From Calliopsis andreniformis (taxonomy: Eukaryota > Arthropoda > Insecta > Hymenoptera > Andrenidae): a DNA stretch of 64,000 nt. The notes under the pieces are model-generated. The model saw only the letters and a program-made list of their open reading frames with translations, was not told the DNA's origin and did not search any database. How positions within the stretch are numbered: the stretch's first letter is position 1; each line of letters opens with the position of its first letter. Of the stretch, positions 51,707 to 64,000 are shown piece by piece. The stretch covers positions 1,364,001-1,428,000 of the forward strand of contig NW_027480440.1 of the NCBI RefSeq assembly GCF_051401765.1. The letters are read 5' to 3'. The position numbers and the translations under genes were made by a program.

Positions 51707-52508
51707 TCCCCAATCCTCAATCCTCAATCCTCAATCGTCAGTCTTCAATCCTCAATACACCATCTGCAATCCTCAGACCACAATCCTCAATCCTCATTCC
51801 TCAAACCTCAATCCTCAACCCTCAGTCCTCATCCTCCATCCTCAAACCTCAATCCTCAATCCTCAATCTTCAATCCTCAATACTCAACCTTCAATCCTCA
51901 ATCCTCAATCCCCAATCCTCAATCCTCAATCCTCAATCGTCAGTCTTCAATCCTCAATACACAATCTGCAATCCTCAGACCTCAACCCTCAACCCTCAAT
52001 CCTCATTCTTCAATCCTCAATACCCAATCCTCAATCTTCAACCCTCAATCCTCAATCCTCAATTCTCAATCCTCAATCCTCAGTCCTCAGTCCTCAAACC
52101 TCTATCCTCAACCATCAGCCATCATCCTCAATCCTCAATCCTCGTTCCTCAATCCTCAATCCTCAACCCTCAATCCTCAATAGTCAATCTCCAATCCTAG
52201 ATCCTCAATCCCCAATCCTCAATCCTTAATCCTCAATATTCAATCCTCAATCCTCAATCCTGAATCTTCAATACTCAATCCTCAATCCTCAATCCTCAAT
52301 CCTCAATACTCAATCTTCAATCCTCAATCCTCAATCCTCAATCCTCAACCCTCACCCCTCATCTTCAATCCTCAATCCTGAATCCTCAATCCTCAATCTT
52401 CAATCCTCAATACACAGTCTTCAATCCTCAATCCTCATTCCTCAATCGTCAGTCCTCAATCCACAATCATCAATCCTCAATCCTCAATCTTCAATACTCA
52501 TTCCTCAA
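51707..52508 (+). repeat. 802-bp tandem unit, copy 2
   Basis: Middle copy. It reproduces the unusual CCTCACCCCTCATC stretch near 52,350 that is also found near 51,548. The unit length is 4 more than a multiple of 7, in line with several 6-bp units within it. Confidence 0.88.
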
Positions 52509-53055
52509 TCCCCAATCCTCAATCCTCAATCCTCAATCGTCAGTCTTCAATCCTCAATACACCATCTGCAATCCTCAGACCACAATCCTCAATCCTCATT
52601 CCTCAAACCTCAATCCTCAACCCTCAGTCCTCATCCTCCATCCTCAAACCTCAATCCTCAATCCTCAATCTTCAATCCTCAATACTCAACCTTCAATCCT
52701 CAATCCTCAATCCCCAATCCTCAATCCTCAATCCTCAATCGTCAGTCTTCAATCCTCAATACACAATCTGCAATCCTCAGACCTCAACCCTCAACCCTCA
52801 ATCCTCATTCTTCAATCCTCAATACCCAATCCTCAATCTTCAACCCTCAATCCTCAATCCTCAATTCTCAATCCTCAATCCTCAGTCCTCAGACATCAAA
52901 CCTCAATCCTCAACCCTCAGCCATCAACCTCAATCCTCAATCCTCGTTCCTCAATCATCAATCCTCAATCCTCAATCCTCAATAGTCAATCTCCAATCCT
53001 AGATCCTCAATCCCCAATCCTCAATCCTTAATCCTCAATCTTCAATCCTCAATCC
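52509..53055 (+). repeat. 802-bp tandem unit, copy 3, incomplete
   Basis: Follows copy 2 closely to about 52,885. It then carries several differences (CAGACATCAAACC, and CCATCAACCTC in place of CCATCATCCTC) and stops matching near 53,055, so about a third of the unit is missing or replaced. Confidence 0.8.
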
Positions 53056-53770
53056 TCAATCTTCAACCCTCAATCCTCAATCCTCAATTCTCAATCCTCA
53101 ATCCTCAATCCTCATTCCTCAAACCTCAATCCTCAATCCTCAATTCTCAACCCTCAGCCCTCATCTTCAATCCTCAATCCTGAATCCTCAATCCTCAATC
53201 TTCAATACTCAATCCTCAATCATCAATCCTCAATCCTCAATCCTCAGTCATCAATCCTCAATCTTCAATCCTCAGTCATCAATCCTCAATCTTCAATACT
53301 CAATCCTCAATGGTCAATCCTCAATCCTCAATCCTCATTCCTCAAACCTCAATCCTCAACCTTCAGTCCTCATCCTCAATTCTCAATACTCAATCCTCAA
53401 TCCTCAATCCTCAATTTTCAATCATCAATACTCAATCTTCAGTCCTCAATCCTCAATCCTCAATCCTCAATCCTCAATCTTCAATCATGAATACTCAACC
53501 TTCAATCCGCAACAATCAATATCCAATCCTAGATCCTCAATCCCCAATCCTCAATCGTTAATCCTCAATCTTCATACCTCAATCCCCAGTCCTCAAACCT
53601 CAATACTCAACCTTCAATCCTCAATCCACAATTCTCAATCCTCAATACTCAATCTTCAATCCTCAATCCTCAATCCTCAATACTCAATCCTCAATCCTCA
53701 ATATTCAACACACAACCATCAACCATCAATTCTCAATACTCAACCATGAATTATCAATTCTCAATACTCA

Positions 53771-54064
53771 ATGGAATATCCTGAATTCTCATGGTTCAAT
53801 ACTCAATCCACAATATTCAATAATCAAATCTCAATCCGCAAACATCAATTCTCAGTCCTCAAACCTCAATCCCGAATCCTCAACCCTGAATTCTCAATCT
53901 TCAGCCCTCAGTCCTCAACGATCAATTGTCAATCCTCAATCTTCAATAGAATACCCTCAATTCACTGTTTTCAATACTCAATCCCCATTCTTCAATCTTC
54001 AAATCTCAAAACACAAACATCAATTCCCATCACTCAACCCTCAACACTCAGCCCTCAATCATCA
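53771..54064 (+). repeat. C plus B-prime double block, copy 8
   Basis: B-prime at 53,946 and D block at 54,393. The D block here has an AACATCA unit near 54,441 where others have ATCATCA. Confidence 0.9.
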
Positions 54065-57000
54065 ATCCTCAATCCTCAATCCTCAATCTTCAATCCTCAA
54101 TACTCAATCTTCAATCCTCAATCCTCAATTCTCAATCCTCAATACTCAATCCTCAATTCTCATCACTCAACACTCAACACTCAGTCCTCAATCTTCAATC
54201 CTCAATCCTCAATCCTCAATCCTCAATCTTCAATCCTCAGTCCTCAATCCTCAATCCTCAATCTTCAGTCCTCAACCCCAATCCTCAATTCTCAATCCTC
54301 AACCCTCAATCCTCAAATCTCAATATTCTACACACAACCCTCAAACATCAATCCTCAATACTCAACTATCAATCCTCAGTTTTCAATACTCGATAGAATA
54401 TCCTGAATTCTCAGGATTCTATACTCAATACACAATACTCAAACATCAAATCTCAATCCTCAATCATCAATCCTCAACACTCAAGCCTCAAACATCTGTC
54501 CTCATTCTTCAATCCTCAATCCTCTAACGTCAATCCTCAATCCTCAATCCTCAGTCCTCAGTCTTCAATCCTCAATACTCAATCTCCAATCCTCAGTCCT
54601 CAATCCTCAATCATCAATCCTCAATCCTGAATCTTCAATCCTCAATCCCCAATCCTCAATCTTCAATCCTCAATCCTCAATCCTCAATCCTCAATTCTCA
54701 ATCCTCAACCCTCAGTCCCCGTCCTCAATCCTCATCCCTCAATCCTCAATCCTCAATCCCCAATCCTCAATCCTCAAACCTCAATCATCAATACTCAATC
54801 TTCAATCCTCAATCCTCAATCCTTGATCCTCAATCCTCAATCCTTGATCCTCAATCCGCAGTCCTCAATCTTCAACCCTCAATCTCCTATCCTCAATCCT
54901 CAAGCGTCAAACCTCAATCATCAATCCTCAACCCTCAATCCTCAGTCCTCAAAACTCAATCCTCAACCCTCAATCCTCAATCCTCAATTTTCAATCATCA
55001 ATACTGAATCTTCAATCCTCAATTATCAATCCTCAATCCTCAATCCTCAATCTTCATCATCAATACTCAATCTTCAATCCTCAATAATCAATATCCAATC
55101 CTAGATCCTCAATCCCCAATCATCAATCGTTAATCCTCAATATTCATACCTTAATCCCCTGTCCTCAATCCTCAATACTCAACCTTCAATCCTCAATCCT
55201 CAATTCTCAATCCTCAATACTCAATCTTCAATCCTCAATCCTCAATCCTCAATCCTCAATCCTCATTCCTCAATCCTTAATCCTCAATACTCAAACCTCA
55301 ATCCTCAACCGTCAGTCCTCGTCCTCAAACCTCAACCCTCAATCCTCAATACTCAATCTTCAATCATCAATACTCAATCTTCAATCCTCAATCCTCAATC
55401 CACAATCCTCAATCGTCAATCCTCAATATTCAATACACAACCCTCAACCATCAATCCTCAATACTCAATCATCAATACTCAATTCTCAATACTCAATAGA
55501 ATATCCTGAATTCTCAGTTTTCAATACACAATCCTCAATCTTCAATCTTCAAGCCTCCATCCACAAACATCAATTCTCATCACTCAACCCTCAACACTCA
55601 GTCTTCAATCTTCAATCCTCAATCCTCAATCCTCAATCTTCAATCCTCAATACTCAATCTTCAATCCTCAATCCTCAATCCTCAAACCTCAATCCTCAAC
55701 CATCAGCCATCATCCTCAATCCTCAATCCTCGTTCCTCAATCCTCAATCCTCGACCCTCAGTCCTCATCCTCAATTCTCAATGCTCAATCCTCAATCCTC
55801 AATTCTCAATCATCAATCCTCAATAATCAATCCCCAATCCTAGATCCTGAATCCCCAATCCTCAATCCTTAACCCTCAATCTTCAATCCTCACTCCTCAG
55901 TCCTCAATCCTCAACCCTGAATCTTCAATCCTCAATCCCCAATCCTCAATCTTCAATCCTCAATCCTCAATCCTCAATCCTCAATTCTCAATCCTCAAAC
56001 CTCAGTCCCCGTCCTCAATCCTCATCCCTCAATCCTCAATCCTCAATCCTCAATCCTCAATCATCAATACTCAATCTTCAATCCTCAATCCTCAATCCTT
56101 GATCCTCAATCCTCAGTCCTCAATCTTCAATCCTCAAACTCCTATCCTCAATCCTCAAGCATCAATCCTCAATCCTCAATCCTCAACCCTGAATCCTCAG
56201 TCCTCAAACCTCAATCCTGAAACCTCAATCCTGAATTCTCAATTTTCAGCACTTAGTCCTCAATAATCAATGGCCAATCACCAATCCTCAATAGAATATC
56301 CTCAATTCACAGTTTTCAATACTCAATCCTCAATCTTCAATCTTCAAATATCAATCCACAAACATCAATTCTCATCACTCAACACTCAGTCCTCAATCTT
56401 CAGTCCTCAATCCTCAATCCTCAGTATTCAATCGTAAATACTCAATCTTCAATCCACAATCCTCAATACTCAATTCTCAATCGTCAATCCTCAATACTCA
56501 ATCTACAGTCATGAATGCTCAATCTTCAATACTCAATCCTCAATCCTCAATCCTCAATCCTCAATCCTCAATCCTCAATCCCCATTCCTCAAACCTCAAT
56601 CCTCGACCCTCAGTCCTCATCCTCAATTCTCAATGCTCAATCCTCAATCCTCAATTCTCAATCATCAATCCTCAATAATCAATCTCCAATCCTAGATCCT
56701 GAATCCCCAATCCTCAATCCTTAATCCTCAATCCTCAATCCTCAGTCCTGAGTCCTCAATCTTCAATACTCATTCCTCAATCCTCAATCCTCAATCCTCA
56801 ATACTCAATCGTCAATCCTCAATCCTCAATCCTCAATCCTCAATCCTCAACCCTCAGCCCTCATCCTCAATCCTCAATCCTGAATCCCCAATCCTCAATG
56901 TTCAATCCTCAATACTCAATCTTCAATCTTCAATCGTCAATCCTCAATCCTCAATCCTAATTCCTCAAACCTCAATCCTCAACCCGCAGTCCTCATCCTC

Positions 57001-60000
57001 CATCCTCAAACATCAATCCTCAATCCTCAATCTTCAATCCTCAATACTCAACCTTCAATCCTCAATCCTCAATCCCCAATCCTCAATCCTCAATCCTCAA
57101 TCGTCAGTCTTCAATCCTCAATACACAATCTGCAATCCTCAGACCTCAACCCTCAACCCTCAATCCTCAGTCTTCAATCCTCAATACCCAATCCTCAATC
57201 TTCAACCCTCAATCCGCAATCCTCAATTCTCAATCCTCAATCCTCAATCCTCAGTCCTCAGTCCTCAAACCTCAATCCTCAACCATCAGCCATCATCCTC
57301 AATCCACAATCCTCGTTCCTTAATCCTCAATCTTCAATCCTCAATCCTCAATCCTCAATCTTCAATACTCAATCCTCAATCCTCAATCCTCAATCCTCAA
57401 TACTCAATCTTCAATCCTCAATCCTCAATCCTCAATCCTCAACCCTCAGCCCTCATCTTCAATCCTCAATCCTGAATCCTCAATCCTCTATCTTCAATCC
57501 TCAATACTCAGTCTTCAATCCTCAATCCTCAATCCTCAATCGTCAGTCCTCAATCCACAATCATCAATCCTCAATCCTCAATCTTCAATACTCATTCCTC
57601 AATCCTCAATCCTCAATCCTCAATCCTCAATCTTCAATCCTCAACACTCAAACCTCAATCTTCAATCCTCAATACTCAATCCTCAATCCTCAATACTCAA
57701 CCATCAATCCTCAATCCTCAATACTCAATAGAATATCCTGAATTCTCAGTATTCAATACTCAAACCTCAATCCTCAACCCTCGGCCCTCATCCACTATCC
57801 TCAATCCTCAATCCTCAATCCTCAATAGTCAATCTCCAATCCTAGCTCCTCAATCCCCAATCCTCAATCCTTAATCCTCAATCTTCAATCCTCAATCCTC
57901 AATCCTCAATCCTCAATCTTCAATACTCAATCCTCAATCCTCAATCCTCAATCCTCAATACTCAATCTTCAATCCTCAATCCTCAATCCTCAATCCTCAA
58001 CCCTCAGCCCTCATCCTCAATCCTCAATCCTGAATCCTCAATCCTCAATCCTCAATCCTCAATCCTCAGTCCTCAATCCACAATCATCAATCCTCAATCC
58101 TCAATCCTCAATCCTCAATCCTCAATCCTCAATACTCAATCTTCAATCCTCAATCCTCAATCCTCAATCCTCAACCCTCAGCCCTCATCTTCAATCCTCA
58201 ATTCTGAATCGTCAATCCTCTATCTTCAATCCTCAATACTCAGTCTTCAATCCTCAATCCTCAATCCTCAATCGTCAGTCCTCAATCCACAATCATCAAT
58301 CCTCAATCCTCAATCTTCAATACTCATTCCTCAATCCTCAATCCTCAATCCTCAATCCTCAATCTTCAATCCTCAACACTCAAACCTCAATCTTCAATAC
58401 TCAATCCTCAATCCTCAATCCTCAATCCTCAATACTCAATCTTCAATCCTCAATCCTCAATCCTCAATCCTCAACCCTCAGCCCTCATCCTCAATCCTCA
58501 ATCCTGAATACTCAATCCTCAATCCTCAATCCTCAATCCTCAGTCCTCAATCCACAATCATCAATCCTCAATCTTCAATACTCATTCCTCAATCCTCAAT
58601 CCTCAATCCTCAATACTCAATCTTCAATCCTCAATCCTCAATCCTCAATCCTCAACCCTCAGCGATCATCCTCAATCCTCAATCCTGAATCCCCAATCCT
58701 CAATGTTCAATCCTCAATACTCAGACATCAATCATCAATCCTCAATACACAATCCTCAATCCTCAATCCTCAATCATCAATCCTCAATCCTCAATCATCA
58801 ACCTTCAATCCTCAATACTCAATCTTCAATCCTCAATACTCAATCCTCAATATTCAACACACAACCATCAACCATCAATTCTCAATACTCAACCATCAAT
58901 CCTCAATCCTCAGTCCTCAATCCACAATCGTCAATCCTCAATCCTCAATCCTCAATCCTCAATCCTCAATACTCAATCTTCAATCCTCAATCCTCAATCC
59001 TCAATCCTCAACCCTCAGCCCTCATCTTCAATCCTCAATTCTGAATCGTCAATCCTCTATCTTCAATCCTCAATACTCAGTCTTCAATCCTCAATCCTCA
59101 ATCCTCAATCGTCAGTCCTCAATCCACAATCATCAATCCTCAATGCTCAATCTTCAATACTCATTCCTCAATCCTCAATCATCATTCCTCAATCCTCAAT
59201 CTTCAATCCTCAACACTCAAACCTCAATCTTCAATCCTCAATACTCAATCCTCAATCCTCAATACTCAACCATCAATCCTCAATCCTCAATACTCAATAG
59301 AATTACCTGAATTCTCAGTATTCAATACTCAAACCTCAATCCTCAACCCTCAGCCCTCATTCACTATCCTCAATCCTCAATCCTCAATCCTCAATAGTCA
59401 ATCTCCAATCCTCGATCCTCAATCCCCAATCCTCAATCCTTAATCCTCAATCTTCAATCCTCAATCCTCAATCCTCAATCTTCAATACTCAATCCTCAAT
59501 CCTCAATCCTCAATCCTCAATACTCAATCTTCAATCCTCAATCCTCAATCCTCAATCCTCAACCCTCAGCCCTCATCCTCAATCCTCAATCCTGAATCCT
59601 CAACCCTCAATCCTCAATCCTCAATCCTCAGTCCTCAATCCACAATCATCAATCCTCAATCTTCAATACTCATTCCTCAATCCTCAATCCTCAATCCTCA
59701 ATACTCAATCTTCAATCCTCAATCCTCAATCCTCAATCCTCAACCCTCAGCGATCATCCTCAATCCTCAATCCTGAATCCCCAATCCTCAATGTTCAATC
59801 CTCAATACTCAGACATCAATCATCAATCCTCAATACTCAATCCTCAATCCTCAATCCTCAATCATCAATCCTCAATCCTCAATCATCAACCTTCAATCCT
59901 CAATACTCAATCTTCAATCCTCAATACTCAATCCTCAATATTCAACACACAACCATCAACCATCAATTCTCAATACTCAACCATCAATCCTCAATTCTCA

Positions 60001-60237
60001 ATACTCAATATTCAAACCTCAATCCTCAACCGTCAGTCCTCGTCCTCAATCCTCAACCTTCACTCCTCAAACATCAATTCTCAACACTCAATCCTCAACA
60101 CTCAGTCCTCTCTCTTCAATCCTCCATTCTCAATCCTCAATCCTCAATACTCAATCCTCAATCCTCAATATTCAACACACAACCATCAACCATCAATTCT
60201 CAATACTCAACCATGAATTATCAATTCTCAATACTCA

Positions 60238-62793
60238 ATGGAATATCCTGAATTCTCATGGTTCAATACTCAATCCACAATATTCAATAATCAAATCTCA
60301 ATCCGCAAACATCAATTCTCAGTCCTCAAACCTCAATCCCGAATCCTCAACCCTGAATTCTCAATCTTCAGCCCTCAGTCCTCAACGATCAATTGTCAAT
60401 CCTCAATCTTCAATAGAATACCCTCAATTCACTGTTTTCAATACTCAATCCCCATTCTTCAATCTTCAAATCTCAAAACACAAACATCAATTCCCATCAC
60501 TCAACCCTCAACACTCAGCCCTCAATCATCAATCCTCAATCCTCAATCCTCAATCTTCAATCCTCAATACTCAATCTTCAATCCTCAACCCTCAATTCTC
60601 AATCCTCAATACTCAATCCTCAATTCTCATCACTCAACACTCAACACTCAGTCCTCAATCTTCAATCCTCAATCCTCAATCCTCAATCCTCAATCTTCAA
60701 TCCTCAGTCCTCAATCCTCAATCCTCAATCTTCAGTCCTCAACCCCAATCCTCAATTCTCAATCCTCAACCCTCAATCCTCAAATCTCAATATTCTACAC
60801 ACAACCCTCAAACATCAATCCTCAATACTCAACTATCAATCCTCAGTTTTCAATACTCGATAGAATATCCTGAATTCTCAGGATTCTATACTCAATACAC
60901 AATACTCAATCATCAAATCTCAATCCTCAATCATCAATCCTCAACACTCAAGCCTCAAACATCTGTCCTCATTCTTCAATCCTCAATCCTCTAACGTCAA
61001 TCCTCAATCCTCTAACGTCAATCCTCAATCCTCAATCCTCAGTCCTCAGTCTTCAATCCTCAATACTCAATCTCCAATCCTCAGTCCTCAATCCTCAATC
61101 ATCAATCCTCAATCCTGAATCTTCAATCCTCAATCCCCATTCCTCAATCTTCAATCCTCAATCCTCAATCCTCAATCCTCAATTCTCAATCCTCAACCCT
61201 CAGTCCCCGTCCTCAATCCTCATCCCTCAATCCTCAATCCTCAATCCCCAATCCTCAATCCTCAAACCTCAATCATCAATACTCAATCTTCAATCCTCAA
61301 TCCTCAATCCTTGATCCTCAATCCTCAATCCTTGATCCTCAATCCGCAGTCCTCAATCTTCAATCCTCAATCTCCTATCCTCAATCCTCAAGCGTCAAAC
61401 CTCAATCATCAATCCTCAACCCTCAATCCTCAGTCCTCAAAACTCAATCCTCAACCCTCAATCCTCAATCCTCAATTTTCAATCATCAATACTGAATCTT
61501 CAATCCTCAATTATCAATCCTCAATCCTCAATCCTCAATCTTCATCATCAATACTCAATCTTCAATCCTCAATAATCAATATCCAATCCTAGATCCTCAA
61601 TCCCCAATCATCAATCGTTAATCCTCAATATTCATACCTTAATCCCCTGTCCTCAATCCTCAGTACTCAACCTTCAATCCTCAATCCTCAATTCTCAATC
61701 CTCAATACTCAATCTTCAATCCTCAATCCTCAATCCTCAATCCTCAATATTCAATCTTCAATCCACAATCCTCAATCCTCAATCTTCATTCCTCAATACT
61801 TAATCCTCAACCCTCAATCCTCAGTCCTCATTCCTCAACCGTCAATCCTCAATACTCAATCTCCAGTCCTCAATCCTCAACAATCAATCCTTAATCCTCA
61901 ATCCTGAATCTTCAATCCTCCATCCTCAATACCCAAACCTCAATCTTCAATCCTCAATCCTCGATCCTCAATCTTCAATCCCTAATCCTCAATTCTCAAT
62001 CCCCAGTCCTCAATCATCAATCCTCAATGCTCAATAATTAGTCCTCAATCCTCAGTCCTCAATCCTCAATCCTCATTCCTCAATCCTTAATCCTCAATAC
62101 TCAAACCTCAATCCTCAACCGTCAGTCCTCGTCCTCAAACCTCAACCCTCAATCCTCAATACTCAATCTTCAATCATCAATACTCAATCTTCAATCCTCA
62201 ATCCTCAATCCACAATCCTCAATCCTCAATCCTCAATATTCAATACACAACCCTCAACCATCAATCCTCAATACTCAATCATCAATACTCAATTCTCAAT
62301 ACTCAATAGAATATCCTGAATTCTCAGTTTTCAATACACAATCCTCAATCTTCAATCTTCAAGCCTCCATCCACAAACATCAATTCTCATCACTCAACCC
62401 TCAACACTCAGTCCTCAATCTTCAATCCTCAATCCTCAATCCTCAATCTTCAATCCTCAATACTCAATCTTCAATCCTCAATCCTCAATCCTCAAACCTC
62501 AATCCTCAACCATCAGCCATCATCCTCAATCCTCAATCCTCGTTCCTCAATCCCCAATCCTCGACCCTCAGTCCTCATCCTCAATTCTCAATGCTCAATC
62601 CTCAATCCTCAATTCTCAATACTCAACCTTCAATCCTCAATCCACAATTCTCAATCCTCAATACTCAATCTTCAATCCTCAATCCTCAATCCTCAATCCT
62701 CAATACTCAATCCTCAATCCTCAATATTCAACACACAACCATCAACCATCAATTCTCAATACTCAACCATGAATTATCAATTCTCAATACTCA
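60238..62793 (+). repeat. 2.56-kb tandem unit V, copy 3 (21 bp longer)
   Basis: Counterpart of 44,709-47,145. C module at 60,238, B-prime at 60,413, D block at 60,860, A block at 62,306. CTAACGTCA occurs twice, at 60,991 and 61,012, 21 bp apart, while every other copy has it once. The C-start to TTGATCC distance is accordingly 1,073 bp, not 1,052 bp. It does not have the 98-bp loss of its counterpart. Confidence 0.87.
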
Positions 62794-64000
62794 ATGGAAT
62801 ATCCTGAATTCTCATGGTTCAATACTCAATCCACAATATTCAATAATCAAATCTCAATCCGCAAACATCAATTCTCAGTCCTCAAACCTCAATCCCGAAT
62901 CCTCAACCCTGAATTCTCAATCTTCAGCCCTCAGTCCTCAACGATCAATTGTCAATCCTCAATCTTCAATAGAATACCCTCAATTCACTGTTTTCAATAC
63001 TCAATCCCCATTCTTCAATCTTCAAATCTCAAAACACAAACATCAATTCCCATCACTCAACCCTCAACACTCAGCCCTCAATCATCAATCCTCAATCCTC
63101 AATCCTCAATCTTCAATCCTCAATACTCAATCTTCAATCCTCAACCCTCAATTCTCAATCCTCAATACTCAATCCTCAATTCTCATCACTCAACACTCAA
63201 CACTCAGTCCTCAATCTTCAATCCTCAATCCTCAATCCTCAATCCTCAATCTTCAATCCTCAGTCCTCAATCCTCAATCCTCAATCTTCAGTCCTCAACC
63301 CCAATCCTCAATTCTCAATCCTCAACCCTCAATCCTCAAATCTCAATATTCTACACACAACCCTCAAACATCAATCCTCAATACTCAACTATCAATCCTC
63401 AGTTTTCAATACTCGATAGAATAACCTGAATTCTCAGGATTCTATACTCAATACACAATACTCAATCATCAAATCTCAATCCTCAATCATCAATCCTCAA
63501 CACTCAAGCCTCAAACATCTGTCCTCATTCTTCAATCCTCAATCCTCTAACGTCAATCCTCAATCCTCAATCCTCAGTCCTCAGTCTTCAATCCTCAATA
63601 CTCAATCTCCAATCCTCAGTCCTCAATCCTCAATCATCAATCCTCAATCCTGAATCTTCAATCCTCAATCCCCAATCCTCAATCTTCAATCCTCAATCCT
63701 CAATCCTCAATCCTCAATTCTCAATCCTCAACCCTCAGTCCCCGTCCTCAATCCTCATCCCTCAATCCTCAATCCTCAATCCCCAATCCTCAATCCTCAA
63801 ACCTCAATCATCAATACTCAATCTTCAATCCTCAATCCTCAATCCTTGATCCTCAATCCTCAATCCTTGATCCTCAATCCGCAGTCCTCAATCTTCAATC
63901 CTCAATCTCCTATCCTCAATCCTCAAGCGTCAAACCTCAATCATCAATCCTCAACCCTCAATCCTCAGTCCTCAAAACTCAATCCTCAACCCTCAATCCT
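62794..64000 (+). repeat. 2.54-kb tandem unit V, copy 4, cut by the window end
   Basis: Counterpart of 47,146 onward; B-prime at 62,969 and D block at 63,416. In this copy the D block's second heptamer reads AACCTGA (ATAGAATAACC), where other D copies have ATCCTGA. The copy is incomplete only because the window ends. Confidence 0.87.

Larger units (their letters stand above)
48353..53770 (+). repeat. Segment between the two S copies
   Basis: This part completes the distance between S copies. Its left portion finishes V copy 2. Then 49.5-50.5 kb matches 40.98-41.96 and 55.8-56.7 kb (B block at 49,988, TTCATTCGACA at 50,466). Next come the A block at 50,715, the distant copy of 25 kb, and three 802-bp copies. 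The last 0.5 kb (53.4-53.77 kb) resembles 30.5-30.87 kb and leads to the C module at 53,771. Confidence 0.78.
1..64000 (+). repeat. Heptanucleotide satellite array, consensus ATCCTCA
   Basis: Every part of the window reads as head-to-tail 7-bp units with consensus ATCCTCA. The last three bases (TCA) are the most constant and positions 1-4 vary most. Common variants are ATCTTCA, ATACTCA, GTCCTCA, ACCCTCA, AACCTCA, ATTCTCA, ATCATCA, ATCGTCA, ATCCCCA, ATCCTGA and ATCCTTA. Occasional 6-bp units (TCCTCA, ATCTCA, ACCCCA) shift the register by one base. The consensus has no G, so the + strand is strongly G-poor and CpG appears only in variant units. No unit is inverted anywhere, and no gene, RNA or mobile element interrupts the array. 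All higher-order features below are sub-structures of this one repeat. The array runs off both window edges, so its full length is unknown. Satellite DNA of a eukaryote is the best reading; this is inference from scale and organisation. Confidence 0.97.
53771..64000 (+). repeat. Large segmental repeat S, copy 2, cut by the window end
   Basis: Returns the whole of 38,939-48,352 in the same order. The TTGATCC pair seen at about 48,193 is at about 63,841, still in step at 15,648 bp when the window ends. Extra material at 57.3-59.0 kb contains another start of the 1.09-kb sub-unit (58,703) that S copy 1 lacks. Confidence 0.85.

Noticed and set aside
1..64000. CRISPR array
   Set aside because: There are no unique spacers between repeats and no cas genes; the repeat is contiguous 7-bp units.
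1..64000. Telomere array
   Set aside because: The repeat does not match the telomere repeats I know (TTAGGG, TTTAGGG, TTAGG and relatives), it is heavily variant, and it is organised in kilobase higher-order units. A subtelomeric location remains possible.
1..64000. Plasmid iterons or a replication origin
   Set aside because: The scale is far beyond iteron clusters, and no initiator gene, DnaA-box pattern or AT-rich melting region stands apart from the repeat.
1..64000. Genes on the - strand
   Set aside because: TGA occurs every 21 bases in each - frame of the consensus, and I see no stretch long enough to escape it.

Overview
The window is one uninterrupted tandem array. All 64,000 bases can be read as copies of a 7-bp unit, consensus ATCCTCA on the + strand (TGAGGAT on the - strand), always in the same orientation. 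I see no gene, RNA gene, transposon, CRISPR array, inverted segment or unique-sequence island, and both window edges lie inside the array. The organism cannot be named from this. An array this long with nested higher-order repeats is what eukaryotic satellite DNA looks like (heptamer satellites of Drosophila, higher-order alpha satellite of primates), so a heterochromatic, centromeric or subtelomeric eukaryotic region is the most likely source. Heptamer repeats also occur in bacteria (for example the STRR repeats of heterocystous cyanobacteria), but those arrays are short, so I consider a bacterial source less likely without excluding it.

The array has at least four nested levels. Level 1 is the heptamer, with a recurring set of variants (ATCTTCA, ATACTCA, GTCCTCA, ACCCTCA, AACCTCA, ATTCTCA, ATCATCA, ATCGTCA and others) and occasional 6-bp units such as TCCTCA that shift the register. 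Level 2 is a family of divergent 112-bp blocks (exactly 16 heptamers, opening with ATAGAAT or ATGGAAT) that recur roughly 75-80 times in related subtypes A, B, C and D. Level 3 is a set of tandem higher-order units: 3,687 bp (about 0.35-6.7 kb), 3,363-3,370 bp nested in a 7,147-bp unit (about 7.7-24 kb), about 5.78 kb (26.3-37.8 kb), about 2.54 kb (44.7-49.5 and 60.2-64 kb) and 802 bp in three copies (50.9-53.0 kb). Level 4 is a segment of about 14.8-15.6 kb spacing: 38.9-48.35 kb reappears at 53.8-64.0 kb and is cut by the window end.

Copies of each higher-order unit are nearly identical. In spot comparisons they differ by scattered single substitutions and by insertions or deletions of whole heptamers (7, 14, 21 and 98 bp). 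This indicates two processes acting together: slippage or unequal exchange in steps of one heptamer, and recent duplication of kilobase blocks. Breakpoints lie inside shared heptamer runs.

Long open frames exist on the + strand, but they follow from the repeat. A perfect ATCCTCA array has no stop in any + frame and reads as the same heptapeptide (ILNPQSS, cyclically) in all three, while the - strand has a TGA every 21 bases in every frame. I therefore annotate no coding sequence.
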